From: JAEZDR01 sp039811185
GTDB lineage: Bacteria > Bacteroidota > Bacteroidia > Chitinophagales > Chitinophagaceae
Direction: 5' to 3'
Assembly: GCA_039811185.1 (NCBI GenBank)
Contig: JBDHYF010000002.1
Span: forward strand, 186,001-250,000
DNA length: 64,000 nucleotides
Shown here: one piece after another, positions 34,747 through 43,870 of the stretch
How the letters are laid out: each line of letters opens with the position of its first letter
How positions within the stretch are numbered: the first letter of the stretch is position 1
Notes under the pieces: model-generated
What the model was told of the DNA's origin: nothing
What the model saw: the letters and a program-made list of their open reading frames with translations, nothing else
Databases searched by the model: none
Translations under genes and position numbers: made by a program

Positions 34747-35835
34747 TTAGGGATATGCAACATCGGTGATAAGCGGATAGTGATCGGATAAATCTTTTTT
34801 TACCACCGTGTTCTGACGCACCGAAAGCTTTGGGTCTGCAAAGCAATAATCAATTCGCAGAAAAGGAGAGAAGTTCTTTAAGGTTGCACCGAGGCCGGCG
34901 TTTTTTGCAGAAAATGCGTCTGTCCGATTACCCTTTAATCGATTAACCGAATAGAAAACGGGCGTTTCGTTAAAGTCGCCGCACAATATAACCGGCACGC
35001 TGCTCCCCCTGAGCTTTCGATTGATGATTTCAACCTGATTCTCGTGGAGCTTATTAATAAATTTCAGCTTCCAAATGAATCCCCGGTTCTGCTTAACAGC
35101 GGATTTCAATGCCTGCTTTTTACTGAGGTCGGTGCTGCTGAACAAACCGTACGACAACAGATGCACCGTTGCCACCTTGAAAATTTTTCCCTGCTGCTTT
35201 ACCGTGCAGATGAGTAGCGGCTCTTCCTTAAACCCGCCGCCGGTTTCTACAAATTCCGTTTCCAAAAAAGGAAGTTTGGACAGAATAATTGTACCATCAT
35301 AACTCTGATTTTCTTTGTACGTGTGCGATTTCGGAAAATACATATACCGGTAGCCGAGGCTCCGAAGCGTTTTTTTAATGTTGATGTCGCGAACATTTTT
35401 TATAAAGGCATATTCCTGAAGGCAAAGCACATCCGGATTGTATTTTTTGATGAGCGCCACCATGGAGTCGCGTTTTCGAAGCTTTTTACTGTCGCTGCTG
35501 TTGAGCGCCGAAGCCCAGTACGCCACATTCCAGTTCATTACACGGAGAGCGGTTGAATCTTTTTGTACAGCGAAAGGTTTGTTGGCGCCTGTGGCAAAAG
35601 TGGACCGGATATTTTTCCATCCGATAAATGTGAGAAGAAAAAGCAGTAGAGCCGCTTTCCGGCTCCGAAACAGCATTACAATAACGACGGCGATATGTGC
35701 AATTAAGAGAAACGGAAAGCCGAGTGCGAGCACAAAAGAGTATTCGAATGTTGAGGGTGGAATCCGCCATGAAAAACAACTGACAACGTACAGCAGGGAT
35801 ACCATCCAGCACCCAATAACAAAAAAGGTTTTCAT
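34747..35835 (-). CDS. Endonuclease/exonuclease/phosphatase family membrane protein (copy 1)
   Basis: A 362-residue paralogue of the next gene: three N-terminal helices, then an EEP domain with VMNWNVAYW, VLCLQEYAF, LCGDFNETPV and LSDHYPLITDV. All catalytic acidic and histidine positions are kept, so both copies look active. The similarity is clear in motifs but the proteins differ widely elsewhere, pointing to an old duplication. It begins 17 bases after the rhomboid-like gene. Confidence 0.88.
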   Translation of the reverse strand: MKTFFVIGCWMVSLLYVVSCFSWRIPPSTFEYSFVLALGFPFLLIAHIAVVIVMLFRSRKAALLLFLLTFIGWKNIRSTFATGANKPFAVQKDSTALRVMNWNVAYWASALNSSDSKKLRKRDSMVALIKKYNPDVLCLQEYAFIKNVRDINIKKTLRSLGYRYMYFPKSHTYKENQSYDGTIILSKLPFLETEFVETGGGFKEEPLLICTVKQQGKIFKVATVHLLSYGLFSSTDLSKKQALKSAVKQNRGFIWKLKFINKLHENQVEIINRKLRGSSVPVILCGDFNETPVFYSVNRLKGNRTDAFSAKNAGLGATLKNFSPFLRIDYCFADPKLSVRQNTVVKKDLSDHYPLITDVAYP

Positions 35836-35852
35836 ACGGCTAAGGGCGCGGC

Positions 35853-36767
35853 TTATAGGTTTTCTTCATTGCTCACGCGGTTTAAAAAATTGCGCTCTTC
35901 TTCCGTTAACTGTTGAATTCCTTTTTGATGAATCTTTTCAAGAATTTCATCGAGCCGCTGTTGATTGGTTCGCTTCACTTCAAATGGCGCCTTCGTTTTA
36001 CGGTAAAACAATTTTTCTTTCAAAGGAACGGCATCCCGCTTTCTTTCAGGATTAAAAAACCCATCAATCTTGTCTACAAAATCGAACATCCATTGCCCGA
36101 GATTCCGGCCGTTGTTTAACTGTTTTACATAGAAATATCCCGCCGCTGCGCTGGCAATATTGGCAATAATCAACGGACCGTTTCCCGTCATTCCAAGATT
36201 GATGAAACAAAAAATGAGCGTGAGCACCCAAATAGGTATGCCTCCGTTCAACAAAGGAAACAGGCGGTATTTCGGCGCAGTAAAAGTGGTGGCAATGGCA
36301 ACGGCCATAACGGATGAGCCGGCGCCTAAAAGCGGACGCGCAACGGCTGTGTTATTTATAATACCCGGCACCGCGTTATAGCATAGAAGATAAGCTGCCG
36401 CAGCAACCAAACCGCCATAGATATAAACCGGAATAATTGTTTTGTTACCGTTTAAATCCTGAAGAATAAATCCGAACGCCCATAGCCAAAGCATGTTGAT
36501 GAGCAGTGCCCAAAACGAAACGTCGGAAACCATAAACGTAAGTAACGACCACGGCTGTTTAATGAATGCTGAAAACTGCGAGGGTAATGCAAATGCAGTA
36601 ACAATCTGCGTTTGGAAATCAGCAGCCGATGAACCTGCGAAGAAGAACACGAGTTTTAAAAAAAGAATCAGCGAAAAAAATACGGTATTGGCGATGATGA
36701 GCCATACCAATCCGTTGTTGTTTTGGCCAAGCAGCACTTGTGTTTTATTACGGGTAGAATAGTTCAT
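35853..36767 (-). CDS. Rhomboid-family membrane protein, predicted inactive
   Basis: A 304-residue rhomboid-fold protein with about six helices and the C-terminal helical tail common in Bacteroidota rhomboids (NQQRLDEILEKIHQKG, then LTEEERNFLNRVS). The catalytic sites are changed: where GASx is expected there is G148-A-G150-S-S, so the serine position is glycine, and where AHxGG is expected there is A-N203-I-A-S, so histidine is asparagine. It may act as a pseudoprotease. ATG 36767 (MNYSTRNKTQVLLG) is chosen because it starts after the next gene's stop; the longer frame runs inside that gene. It lies 11 bases after the active-looking rhomboid. Confidence 0.85.
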   Translation of the reverse strand: MNYSTRNKTQVLLGQNNNGLVWLIIANTVFFSLILFLKLVFFFAGSSAADFQTQIVTAFALPSQFSAFIKQPWSLLTFMVSDVSFWALLINMLWLWAFGFILQDLNGNKTIIPVYIYGGLVAAAAYLLCYNAVPGIINNTAVARPLLGAGSSVMAVAIATTFTAPKYRLFPLLNGGIPIWVLTLIFCFINLGMTGNGPLIIANIASAAAGYFYVKQLNNGRNLGQWMFDFVDKIDGFFNPERKRDAVPLKEKLFYRKTKAPFEVKRTNQQRLDEILEKIHQKGIQQLTEEERNFLNRVSNEENL

Positions 36768-36778
36768 CTCAAAAAAGT

Positions 36779-37501
36779 TTAGTAGTAGCGGGTGGTATTC
36801 TTTTTCTTCCAGATAATCACAAGTATTAATCCAACAACGGCACCTCCAATGTGCGCCCATCGCGCAACATTATCACCTGCCGTATTTCTGATGGCGAAGA
36901 AAAGTTCGTATCCAAAATACAACAACCCAAGCCATTTTGCTTTCACCGGAACGAAGAAATACAGATAAATATACGTATTCGGAAACAGGTAAACGAAAGC
37001 GGCTAAAATGCCGAAAACCGCGCCACTTGCGCCAATGGTAGCGGTGTTCAGTTGTTCAACCAGCGCGTACCGGTATTGCTCCACAAGATATTGCGGAACG
37101 GAAGGATCGTTTTGAAGAGCCAGAAATTTTTGCGACACCGAATTAAATTCGTAACTGAGAAAGAACATGTGTAAAACCGCTGCACCCAACCCGCATACAA
37201 AGTAAAAAATCAGAAAGCGTTTTTGTCCCCAAAGGTTTTCCAGCACCGATCCAAACATCCATAATGCAAACATATTTCCCAAAATATGCATGAAACTGCC
37301 GTGCATAAAAAGATGTGTAAACAACTGCCAGGGTTTAAACAACGGACTTTGCCAGTTATGCAGCGCAAAAAGGTTTTCCATATTAAATACGGAAGATGCG
37401 CCTATGGTGTTTTGGCCCAAAAAAACCAGCCCGTTAATGATCAGCAGGTTTTTAATAACGGGCGGAAGAATCTGGAATCTTGTCGGTCGGAATTCTGTCA
37501 T
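36779..37501 (-). CDS. Rhomboid-family intramembrane serine protease
   Basis: A 240-residue intramembrane protease with about six helices. The catalytic dyad is present: S159 in TIGASGAVFGI and H217 in RWAHIGGAVVG; the oxyanion helper H72-x-x-x-N76 (MHILGNMFALW) is also kept. It should cut transmembrane segments of unknown clients. The gene starts six bases after rlmD and precedes a rhomboid-like gene that has lost the dyad, so the two products may work together. Confidence 0.92.
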   Translation of the reverse strand: MTEFRPTRFQILPPVIKNLLIINGLVFLGQNTIGASSVFNMENLFALHNWQSPLFKPWQLFTHLFMHGSFMHILGNMFALWMFGSVLENLWGQKRFLIFYFVCGLGAAVLHMFFLSYEFNSVSQKFLALQNDPSVPQYLVEQYRYALVEQLNTATIGASGAVFGILAAFVYLFPNTYIYLYFFVPVKAKWLGLLYFGYELFFAIRNTAGDNVARWAHIGGAVVGLILVIIWKKKNTTRYY

Positions 37502-37507
37502 ACAATA

Positions 37508-38914
37508 TTATTTTAACCTTAGCTGTACAATGTTTTCGATATGTAACGTATGCGGAAACATATCCACCGGCTGAATGGCGGTAACCGCATATTTTGTTGA
37601 AAGCAGCGACACATCTCTCGCCTGCGTTGCCGGGTTACAACTCACGTACACAATTAGAGGAGCCGCTATTTCCAAAAGCGTATCAATCAGCTTCGGATGC
37701 ATTCCGGCCCTCGGCGGATCGGTGATGATGACGTCGGGCTTTCCGTGTGCCTCAAAAAAAGCTTCCGTACAAAAATCAGACACATCGCCGCTGAAAAATT
37801 TTGCATTGCCAATGTTGTTAAGCGCCACATTTTCGTTGGCATCGGCAATGGCATCCTCTACCACTTCCACACCCACAACCGCTTTGGCCATCTTACTTAC
37901 AAAAATGCCAATGCTGCCGGTGCCGCAATATAAGTCGTACACCACTTCGTTTCCTGTCAGGCAGGCCATATCGCGGGTAAGACGATACAGCACTTCAGCC
38001 TGCCGGCTGTTGGTTTGGAAAAAAGATTTCGGGCTTATCTTAAACTGAAAATTTTCGAGCGTTTCCACAATGTAGCCTTTACCAAAATAAACAACGGGCT
38101 GCAAGTCGAAAAGGCTGTCGTTTTTTTTGGTGTTGATGGTGTACAGCAAGGTGGTGATTTGTGGAAACTCCTTCAGTAAAAAATCGAACAGCGCTTCTAT
38201 GCGCGCAGGAGTGTTTTCTGCAAACACTACATTCACCATCAGTTCACCGGTGGTGGCAGTGCGGACTTGCATAGTGCGCAGGAAGCCGGTGTGGCGCCGG
38301 ATGTCGTAAAAGGTATAGCCATGTTCAATGCCAAACCGGGCGATGGCTTTTCTTATTTCGTTGGTGGGTGTGTGCTGTAAATGGCACACATCAATTTCAA
38401 CAACCTTGTCGAAAAATCCCTTCGGGTGAAAGCCGGCAACATTCTCCAGGTCGGTGATGTCGGCATTTTTATACTCTTCGGCAGTAAGGTATTTTTTGTT
38501 GCTGAAAGTGTACTCGAGCTTGTTGCGGTACCGTAAAATTTCATCGCATCCGGCAATGGGTTTCATTTGCGAAACATCAATTTTCCCAATGCGCGAAAGA
38601 CAGTCGGCAACTTGTTTTTGTTTATAATAGAGCTGTTTCTCGTAAGGAAGCATTTGCCACTGGCAACCACCGCAAACGCCAAAATGTTTGCAGAAGGGCG
38701 TTACCCTGTCGGCTGCATATTCGTGGATGCGGAGAGCAACGCCTTCCGCCCAATCGGCTTTGCTTTTTGTAATTAAAACATCTGCTACGTCGCCGGGCAC
38801 AACACCTTCAACAAACACCACTTTCCCATTCATTCTTCCAAGCGATTTGCCTTCGGCCGCATAGTCCTCAATGGCAAGATGTTCGACAACTTCCCTTTTT
38901 CTTCTTCGTTTCAC
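37508..38914 (-). CDS. rlmD: 23S rRNA (uracil-5-)-methyltransferase, RlmD/RumA family
   Basis: A TrmA-family SAM-dependent methyltransferase making m5U in 23S rRNA, 468 residues. An N-terminal TRAM domain (AAEGKSLGRMNGKVVFVEGVVPGD) precedes the iron-sulfur cysteines CKHFGVCGGCQW; the SAM site is VVYDLYCGTGSIGIFVSK, and the catalytic cysteine lies in YVSCNPATQARD. I prefer the GTG start at 38914 (then KRRRKREVVEHL) because it fits the family start and lies four bases after a perfect -7 element; ATG 38947 would add 11 residues upstream of that promoter. The exact target base (1939 or 747) is not certain. Confidence 0.92.
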   Translation of the reverse strand: MKRRRKREVVEHLAIEDYAAEGKSLGRMNGKVVFVEGVVPGDVADVLITKSKADWAEGVALRIHEYAADRVTPFCKHFGVCGGCQWQMLPYEKQLYYKQKQVADCLSRIGKIDVSQMKPIAGCDEILRYRNKLEYTFSNKKYLTAEEYKNADITDLENVAGFHPKGFFDKVVEIDVCHLQHTPTNEIRKAIARFGIEHGYTFYDIRRHTGFLRTMQVRTATTGELMVNVVFAENTPARIEALFDFLLKEFPQITTLLYTINTKKNDSLFDLQPVVYFGKGYIVETLENFQFKISPKSFFQTNSRQAEVLYRLTRDMACLTGNEVVYDLYCGTGSIGIFVSKMAKAVVGVEVVEDAIADANENVALNNIGNAKFFSGDVSDFCTEAFFEAHGKPDVIITDPPRAGMHPKLIDTLLEIAAPLIVYVSCNPATQARDVSLLSTKYAVTAIQPVDMFPHTLHIENIVQLRLK

Positions 38915-38918
38915 CAAA

Positions 38919-38926
38919 CAAAAATA
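38919..38926 (-). promoter_or_regulatory. Promoter -7 element of rlmD (decides the start)
   Basis: The minus strand reads TATTTTTG, an exact TAnnTTTG match, four bases before GTG 38914. If real, it excludes the upstream ATG codons as starts. Confidence 0.5.
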
Positions 38927-38989
38927 ACAAACACAATTGTTAGCCATGCGAATTGACAGATGGTTAACAGCAGCCATCTTTCTTTTAGA

Positions 38990-38997
38990 TAAATTTG
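38990..38997 (+). promoter_or_regulatory. Promoter -7 element of the thioredoxin-like/parvulin unit
   Basis: TAAATTTG, an exact TAnnTTTG match, lies 19 bases before the ATG at 39017. It is divergent from the rlmD promoter about 65 bases away. Confidence 0.55.
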
Positions 38998-39016
38998 AAT
39001 CTTAAACCTGAAAAAT

Positions 39017-40480
39017 ATGAAGGCCGTTTTTCTTATCTTGAGCCTGATTGGAGCATCCTTTCTTTCAACCGCACAAAACAAGCATCAGACTCCGAAAAAC
39101 ACTGCCGGGTACAAAATAGATTTAACCCTGAAACCGCTGAAAAACCAATGGGTTTATTTGTACAGCTATTATGGAAAATCTTTTCAGCTGCACGATTCGG
39201 CCATGTTGTCCAACGCCGGAAAACTCTCTTTTACCGGAAACAATAAACTGCCCGGCGGTATTTACCTTATCGTAAATGAAAACAGGGCGCGGCTCTTCGA
39301 TTTTTTGATGGATGAACAGCAGCATTTTTCTATTGTTGCCGATACAGCGCAGTTAGATAAGGTGGTGATAACGGGCTCGAAAGACAACGACATTTATAAT
39401 TCCTATACACAGTTTTTACTGGAAAAAGCCCCGTTGATTGCCGCCCTTGAAACGGACCTGAAAACGTTGAAAGGGGCCGACAGCGTGGCGGCACGCAAAA
39501 AAATGATTGCCTTAAACGAAGAGGTGATGCAGTTTAGGGCTAACGTAATAAAGAACAACCCAAAGAGTTTGCTGGCGCGATTTTTTGCCGTGATGAAAAA
39601 CCCTGATTTTCCTGAAGTGCCCGTGGTTAACGGAGTGGCGGATTCTACCTATCCGTTTCGCTATGTAAAGAATCATTATTGGGATGATGTTGACTTCGCC
39701 GATAACAGCCTGCTCCGAACACCGTTTTTTGAAAAGAAGCTGGAAGACTATTATAAGTACTACGTTTCTCCTGAAGCCGATTCAATTATTCCGGATGTAA
39801 ACTACATGCTCCTTGCAGCGAGAGAAAACAAGGAGATGTTTCATTACCTGCTCGGAAAGTTTACCGATAAATACATTAACCCGGAAATTATGGGGCAGGA
39901 TAAAGTGTTTGTTTTTTTGTTTAATAACTTTTTTGCAAAAGGCGATACTACCTGGCTAAACGAAAAGCAACGCGAGTTTGTTTTTAACCGTGCTTATTTT
40001 TTGATGGCGAATCAAATTGGTGAGTCGGGCGCAAATATGGTGCTGATGGGGATGGCGGGCAAGCCGCAGTCGCTCTACGAAATAAAGGCGCCTTATACAT
40101 TTGTTGTTTTTTGGGATCCGAATTGCGGGCATTGTAAAGAAACCCTGCCGGTGATTGACAGTATTTACCGGGCTCGGTGGAAGGCGATAGGCGTGAAGAT
40201 TTATGCAGTAAACATCGACAATAAAACCTTAAAGGAGTGGAGGGCGTATATAAACGAACGTAAGATAGACGACTGGGTGCATGTGTATGAAACCGCCGAA
40301 CAGCGCGAAACCGCGGCCAAGTCGGGCCAGGCAAATTTCAGGCAGCTATACGACGTTTATCAGACGCCGACACTATTTTTACTCGATAAAGACAAAAGAA
40401 TCATCGCAAAGAAACTTGACGTTGAAAAATTTGATCAGGTTTTAAAGATGAAGCAAAAAAGCCCAAACACTAAACCATGA
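39017..40480 (+). CDS. Exported thioredoxin-like (TlpA/redoxin) protein
   Basis: A periplasmic thiol protein of 487 residues with signal peptide MKAVFLILSLIGASFLSTAQ. Residues about 25-130 look like the beta-rich N-terminal domain (DUF4369-like) often joined to such proteins; the middle is helical; the thioredoxin fold begins near residue 350, with active site WDPNCGHCKETLP (CxxC = CGHC) and the cis-proline region YDVYQTPTLFLLD. It likely reduces or exchanges disulfides in exported proteins. Its stop overlaps the parvulin gene start as ATGA, tying two folding factors together. Confidence 0.88.
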   Translation: MKAVFLILSLIGASFLSTAQNKHQTPKNTAGYKIDLTLKPLKNQWVYLYSYYGKSFQLHDSAMLSNAGKLSFTGNNKLPGGIYLIVNENRARLFDFLMDEQQHFSIVADTAQLDKVVITGSKDNDIYNSYTQFLLEKAPLIAALETDLKTLKGADSVAARKKMIALNEEVMQFRANVIKNNPKSLLARFFAVMKNPDFPEVPVVNGVADSTYPFRYVKNHYWDDVDFADNSLLRTPFFEKKLEDYYKYYVSPEADSIIPDVNYMLLAARENKEMFHYLLGKFTDKYINPEIMGQDKVFVFLFNNFFAKGDTTWLNEKQREFVFNRAYFLMANQIGESGANMVLMGMAGKPQSLYEIKAPYTFVVFWDPNCGHCKETLPVIDSIYRARWKAIGVKIYAVNIDNKTLKEWRAYINERKIDDWVHVYETAEQRETAAKSGQANFRQLYDVYQTPTLFLLDKDKRIIAKKLDVEKFDQVLKMKQKSPNTKP

Positions 40481-42378
40481 GGAAATTTTTTCTTGCAGCT
40501 GCTTTCACCGGTTGTTCTCTTGCACTTTCCGCCCAAACGCTTTTTACCTATGGCGATAAAAAAGTAACCAGGCAAGAGTTTTTGAACGCATTCAATAAAA
40601 CGCCGGTTACCGTAAGTAACCGACAAAAGGCGCTCGATGAATACCTGCAACTATACATCAATTTTAAATTAAAAGTGGCAGCCGCCTACGCTGAAGGCCT
40701 CGATAAAACCGACGCCTATAACTTAGAGGCAAGCAGCTTCAAACATCAGCTCGCAACCGCTTTTCTGAACAGAGAGGCAGATCTGGAAACACTGGAAAAA
40801 GAAGCTTTGCAGCGGTCTGAATTGGACATCAGCATTTCACAAATATTTGTTTCCTTTCCTTCCGAAAACGACACAGCCGATGCCTACCGAAAAATCTACA
40901 CGGCCTATAACGACCTCCAAAAGGGAAAGGCTTTTTCCGAAGTGTATCGCTCCGTTAATCCCGCCGACAAAGAAGGAACGGGCAACCTTGGCTTTGTAAC
41001 CGTTTTTACGCTTCCTTATCCAATAGAAAACATCGTCTATTCACTGAAAAACGGTGGTGTATCGCTTCCCTATAAAAGCAAATCGGGCTATCATATTTTT
41101 AAACGTACAGGCGAACGGCCGGCACTCGGACGAGTAAAAGTTTCGCAGGTGCTGTTGTACACGCCCGAACACTTTACCGAAGCAGAAAAGAAAACGATTG
41201 CTGAAAAAGCAGGAACTGTTTATTCCGACATTCAGAAGGGCGGCGACTTTACGAGCATGGTACATAATATCTCCGACAGCTATAATCCGTACAATCCAAA
41301 TTCCGAAACGCAATGGGTAACGGTTGGCGGCTATAGTCCGGAGTTTGAACAGCAAATATTTAATTTAAAACACAACGGAGACATTTCGAAACCATTTGCA
41401 ACCGCTTATGGCTATCATGTTGTCAAACGAATCGACGCAGAAAAGCCCGGAAGCCCCGCCTACAACAATTTCATCCGCGAACAACTGCTTGCCGACAACC
41501 GGCTGGAAGCTGCGCGAAGAGAAAAAATGCGGAATTGGACGCGCATAACACGCATGAAGGATTTAATTGCAGATAAGAAAGCCTTATGGCAGTTTACCGA
41601 TAGCTTTAAAACCAGCAAAACGTTGCCCGTCACGTTTTATTTCACCTCCAAAACTCCTTTGGTAATTTTTCCGAAAGACACGGTTAATGTGAACGACTGG
41701 CTCAACTTTGTGCAGGAAATGGTGCTCACCGCAAACCCGCTCGGACAGCGAAGTTACGAAGACATGTACGACGAATTTTTACTGCGCATAACGGAGCAAT
41801 ATGTAATCAACCACCTTCAGGATTATAACGAACAATACAAAGGTCAGCTCGAAGAATTTAATGAAGCCAATCTGCTGTTTGCAATCATGGATAAAAATGT
41901 TTGGCATAAAGCAGTTACAGAAACAGACAGCCTGATGCGCTATTACGATCTAAATAAAAGCAATTTTGTTTGGAAGCCCGGTGTAAGCGCTGTGGTGGTA
42001 TCGGCCACCGACGAAAGCACAGCTAACAAACTATCAAAAGAAATAACTGCCAGTAACTGGCGTACGCTGGCAGAGAATTACGGCTCCGAAGTAGTGGCCG
42101 ACAGCAACCGCTACGAAATGAACCACGTTCCGCTAAATCAGAAGGTGAAACCGGAGCTGAACTGGATTTCCGACATCGAAAAAAACGATGGCAGTAATAC
42201 CTATAGCTTCCTTCTTGTTACCGCTGTGCATCCCGACCAAACCTTACGCAGTTTCGATGAAGCAAAGGGCATTGTCATAAACGAATATCAAAACAAACTG
42301 GAGGCAGAATGGATTAACCGCCTTCGAAAAAAATATCCGGTAAAAGTGAATCAGCAGGTTTGGAAAACCATTAAATAA
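40477..42378 (+). CDS. Exported parvulin-type peptidyl-prolyl isomerase (SurA/PpiC-like)
   Basis: A 633-residue periplasmic folding factor with signal peptide MRKFFLAAAFTGCSLALSA. An N-terminal SurA-like helical part is followed by two parvulin domains: the first around LDISISQIFVSFP to KSGYHIFKRTG, the second around KVSQVLLYTPEHF to TAYGYHVVKRID. The C-terminal 250 residues resemble a further chaperone-like segment. It would assist outer-membrane or exported proteins, and its ATGA overlap with the thioredoxin-like gene suggests a joint role. Confidence 0.9.
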   Translation: MRKFFLAAAFTGCSLALSAQTLFTYGDKKVTRQEFLNAFNKTPVTVSNRQKALDEYLQLYINFKLKVAAAYAEGLDKTDAYNLEASSFKHQLATAFLNREADLETLEKEALQRSELDISISQIFVSFPSENDTADAYRKIYTAYNDLQKGKAFSEVYRSVNPADKEGTGNLGFVTVFTLPYPIENIVYSLKNGGVSLPYKSKSGYHIFKRTGERPALGRVKVSQVLLYTPEHFTEAEKKTIAEKAGTVYSDIQKGGDFTSMVHNISDSYNPYNPNSETQWVTVGGYSPEFEQQIFNLKHNGDISKPFATAYGYHVVKRIDAEKPGSPAYNNFIREQLLADNRLEAARREKMRNWTRITRMKDLIADKKALWQFTDSFKTSKTLPVTFYFTSKTPLVIFPKDTVNVNDWLNFVQEMVLTANPLGQRSYEDMYDEFLLRITEQYVINHLQDYNEQYKGQLEEFNEANLLFAIMDKNVWHKAVTETDSLMRYYDLNKSNFVWKPGVSAVVVSATDESTANKLSKEITASNWRTLAENYGSEVVADSNRYEMNHVPLNQKVKPELNWISDIEKNDGSNTYSFLLVTAVHPDQTLRSFDEAKGIVINEYQNKLEAEWINRLRKKYPVKVNQQVWKTIK

Positions 42379-42380
42379 AA

Positions 42381-42402
42381 AAGAGGCCGCGAAAGGCCTC
42401 TT
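42381..42402. terminator. Bidirectional terminator between convergent genes
   Basis: AAGAGGCC and GGCCTCTT form an 8-bp stem with a GCGAAA loop. On the minus strand it is followed by TTTTATTTAA, so it serves the lipoprotein gene best; on plus the T tract is short. Confidence 0.75.
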
Positions 42403-42426
42403 CTTATGTAAATTATACAGCCTATT

Positions 42427-43146
42427 TTAATACGTTCTTCTACCGTAAACCGAAACGTCGCTGCTTCCGTCGTTAAATCCGCCCTCAATTTTATCGCCGT
42501 TTAAATTGGCAATCTTAACCTGTCTTTGCAAATCGAACAACTCGTTTCCGTTAGTAATGGTACCGTTTGTACTGTTTGCTTGTCCCGCGCCGTTGTATGA
42601 CACGCCCCACCATCTTGAAAGTGAACGTGATACCACCATATTAAAGGTGCCATTGTCGCCGTCGGACGTTTCATACTCGCCTTCGAAGACCTCTACCAAT
42701 GCGGAGGACGTTTCTTTAACAATGGTAAAGAATGTCTGCGGATGTCCGGGAATGCTGGCGGTTAACACCGTTGGGTTTGCACCATTTGCTTCTACTTTAA
42801 ACGTTATGCTCAACGGTTGTCCGTCAGGCATCGTGCCCACAAAATTTCCAAGATAAGCAACACCGTTTTGCCAGGCCACCTGCGAAGTGAGTACGATTTG
42901 TGTACCATCGATGGTGAGATACGCTTTGATTACAGTGGAGGCCGCATCGTTCAGAATATCAAATTTTACTGTACCCGACGAGCCAATAAAACTTCCCTTA
43001 TATATCCCTTTGCTGCTGGCATCGTTGGCGGCTTTGGCTTCGGGTGTTGAAACGCAGGTAGCACAGGTGTAGGCATTATCGTCGCCCGATTTTTTACAGG
43101 CGGAAAAAAGCGCTACGGTTGCGATTAGGAGAAAAAGCTTTTTCAT
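42427..43146 (-). CDS. Lipoprotein of unknown function
   Basis: A 239-residue lipoprotein whose N-terminus MKKLFLLIATVALFSACKK has a lipobox with cysteine at residue 17. Two further cysteines sit close by in YTCATCVST. The mature part is Gly/Thr/Asn-rich and looks beta-stranded; the repeated pattern of short strands (GIYKGSFIGSSGTVKF, later GEYETSDGDNGTFNMVV) may reflect two similar halves. No family is recognised. It is a single gene with its own terminator. Confidence 0.78.
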   Translation of the reverse strand: MKKLFLLIATVALFSACKKSGDDNAYTCATCVSTPEAKAANDASSKGIYKGSFIGSSGTVKFDILNDAASTVIKAYLTIDGTQIVLTSQVAWQNGVAYLGNFVGTMPDGQPLSITFKVEANGANPTVLTASIPGHPQTFFTIVKETSSALVEVFEGEYETSDGDNGTFNMVVSRSLSRWWGVSYNGAGQANSTNGTITNGNELFDLQRQVKIANLNGDKIEGGFNDGSSDVSVYGRRTY

Positions 43147-43213
43147 ATAAAATTGTTTGTATAAAACTATTTTAAAGCCTTTTCGGTTGCAGGTGTAAAA
43201 AAGTAGTAACTTT

Positions 43214-43843
43214 TTAAAGGAAGCCGGTTTTCCGCAGCGCTTCTACGCGGCTGTTAACGTGCAGCTTTTCGTAAATATTTCTCACATGCGTACGCACGGT
43301 TTCAATGCTGATAAAGAGTTTTTCAGCAATTTCTTTATACCGGAATCCTTTGCTGAGTTGCTCCAGAATTTCTTGTTCGCGGCGGCTTAAATCCTGAAAG
43401 TATTCATTCGTGTTTTCTTTTACCGCAAAAGCTTCCATCACTTTTCTCGCAATCTGGCTGCTCATTACACTGCCGCCGCCAAACACATCGTAAATGGCTT
43501 CTATAATTTTTGCCGGTGAAATCGACTTCAATAAATAGCCCGATGCGCCGGCGCGGATGGCTTCAAATACGTTTTCAGAATTGTCGTAGGCCGTCAGCAC
43601 AATCATCTCCATTCGCGGATGAATCATCTTCAGTTTTTTAATGCACTCAATGCCGTTAAGCCCCGGAAGTTCAATATCAAAAAGCGCAACATTTACCGGC
43701 GATGCGCTTAGCTGATAGAGTGCTTCATCGCCTTTGTTAAACACTAAAAGCGTGTCGATATTCATCGCCTGATTAATTTCATGGGCAATGTATTCGCTTA
43801 TTTTTTTGTCATCCTCAACAATGGCTATCGAGCTGATTTTCAC
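43214..43843 (-). CDS. LuxR/NarL-family response regulator
   Basis: A two-component regulator of 209 residues. The receiver domain holds acidic residues in AIVEDD, phospho-acceptor D56 in ALFDIELPGLNG and K106 in GYLLKSISP. The C-terminal LuxR-type helix-turn-helix is LSRREQEILEQLSKG to IETVRTHVRNIYEKLHV. A GTG start at 43843 is preferred since it fits the family (KISSIAIVEDD) and lies five bases after a -7-like element; ATG 43870 would add nine residues. No histidine kinase is next to it. Confidence 0.9.
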   Translation of the reverse strand: MKISSIAIVEDDKKISEYIAHEINQAMNIDTLLVFNKGDEALYQLSASPVNVALFDIELPGLNGIECIKKLKMIHPRMEMIVLTAYDNSENVFEAIRAGASGYLLKSISPAKIIEAIYDVFGGGSVMSSQIARKVMEAFAVKENTNEYFQDLSRREQEILEQLSKGFRYKEIAEKLFISIETVRTHVRNIYEKLHVNSRVEALRKTGFL

Positions 43844-43848
43844 ACTGT

Positions 43849-43856
43849 AAAATTTA
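43849..43856 (-). promoter_or_regulatory. Likely -7 element of the response regulator gene
   Basis: The minus strand reads TAAATTTT, one base off TAnnTTTG, five bases before GTG 43843. Confidence 0.35.
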
Positions 43857-43870
43857 GTAAATGAGGCCAA

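Noticed and set aside
33616..35835. One of the two EEP genes being a decayed duplicate
   Set aside because: Both frames are intact and each keeps the N, E, DFN and SDH catalytic motifs.
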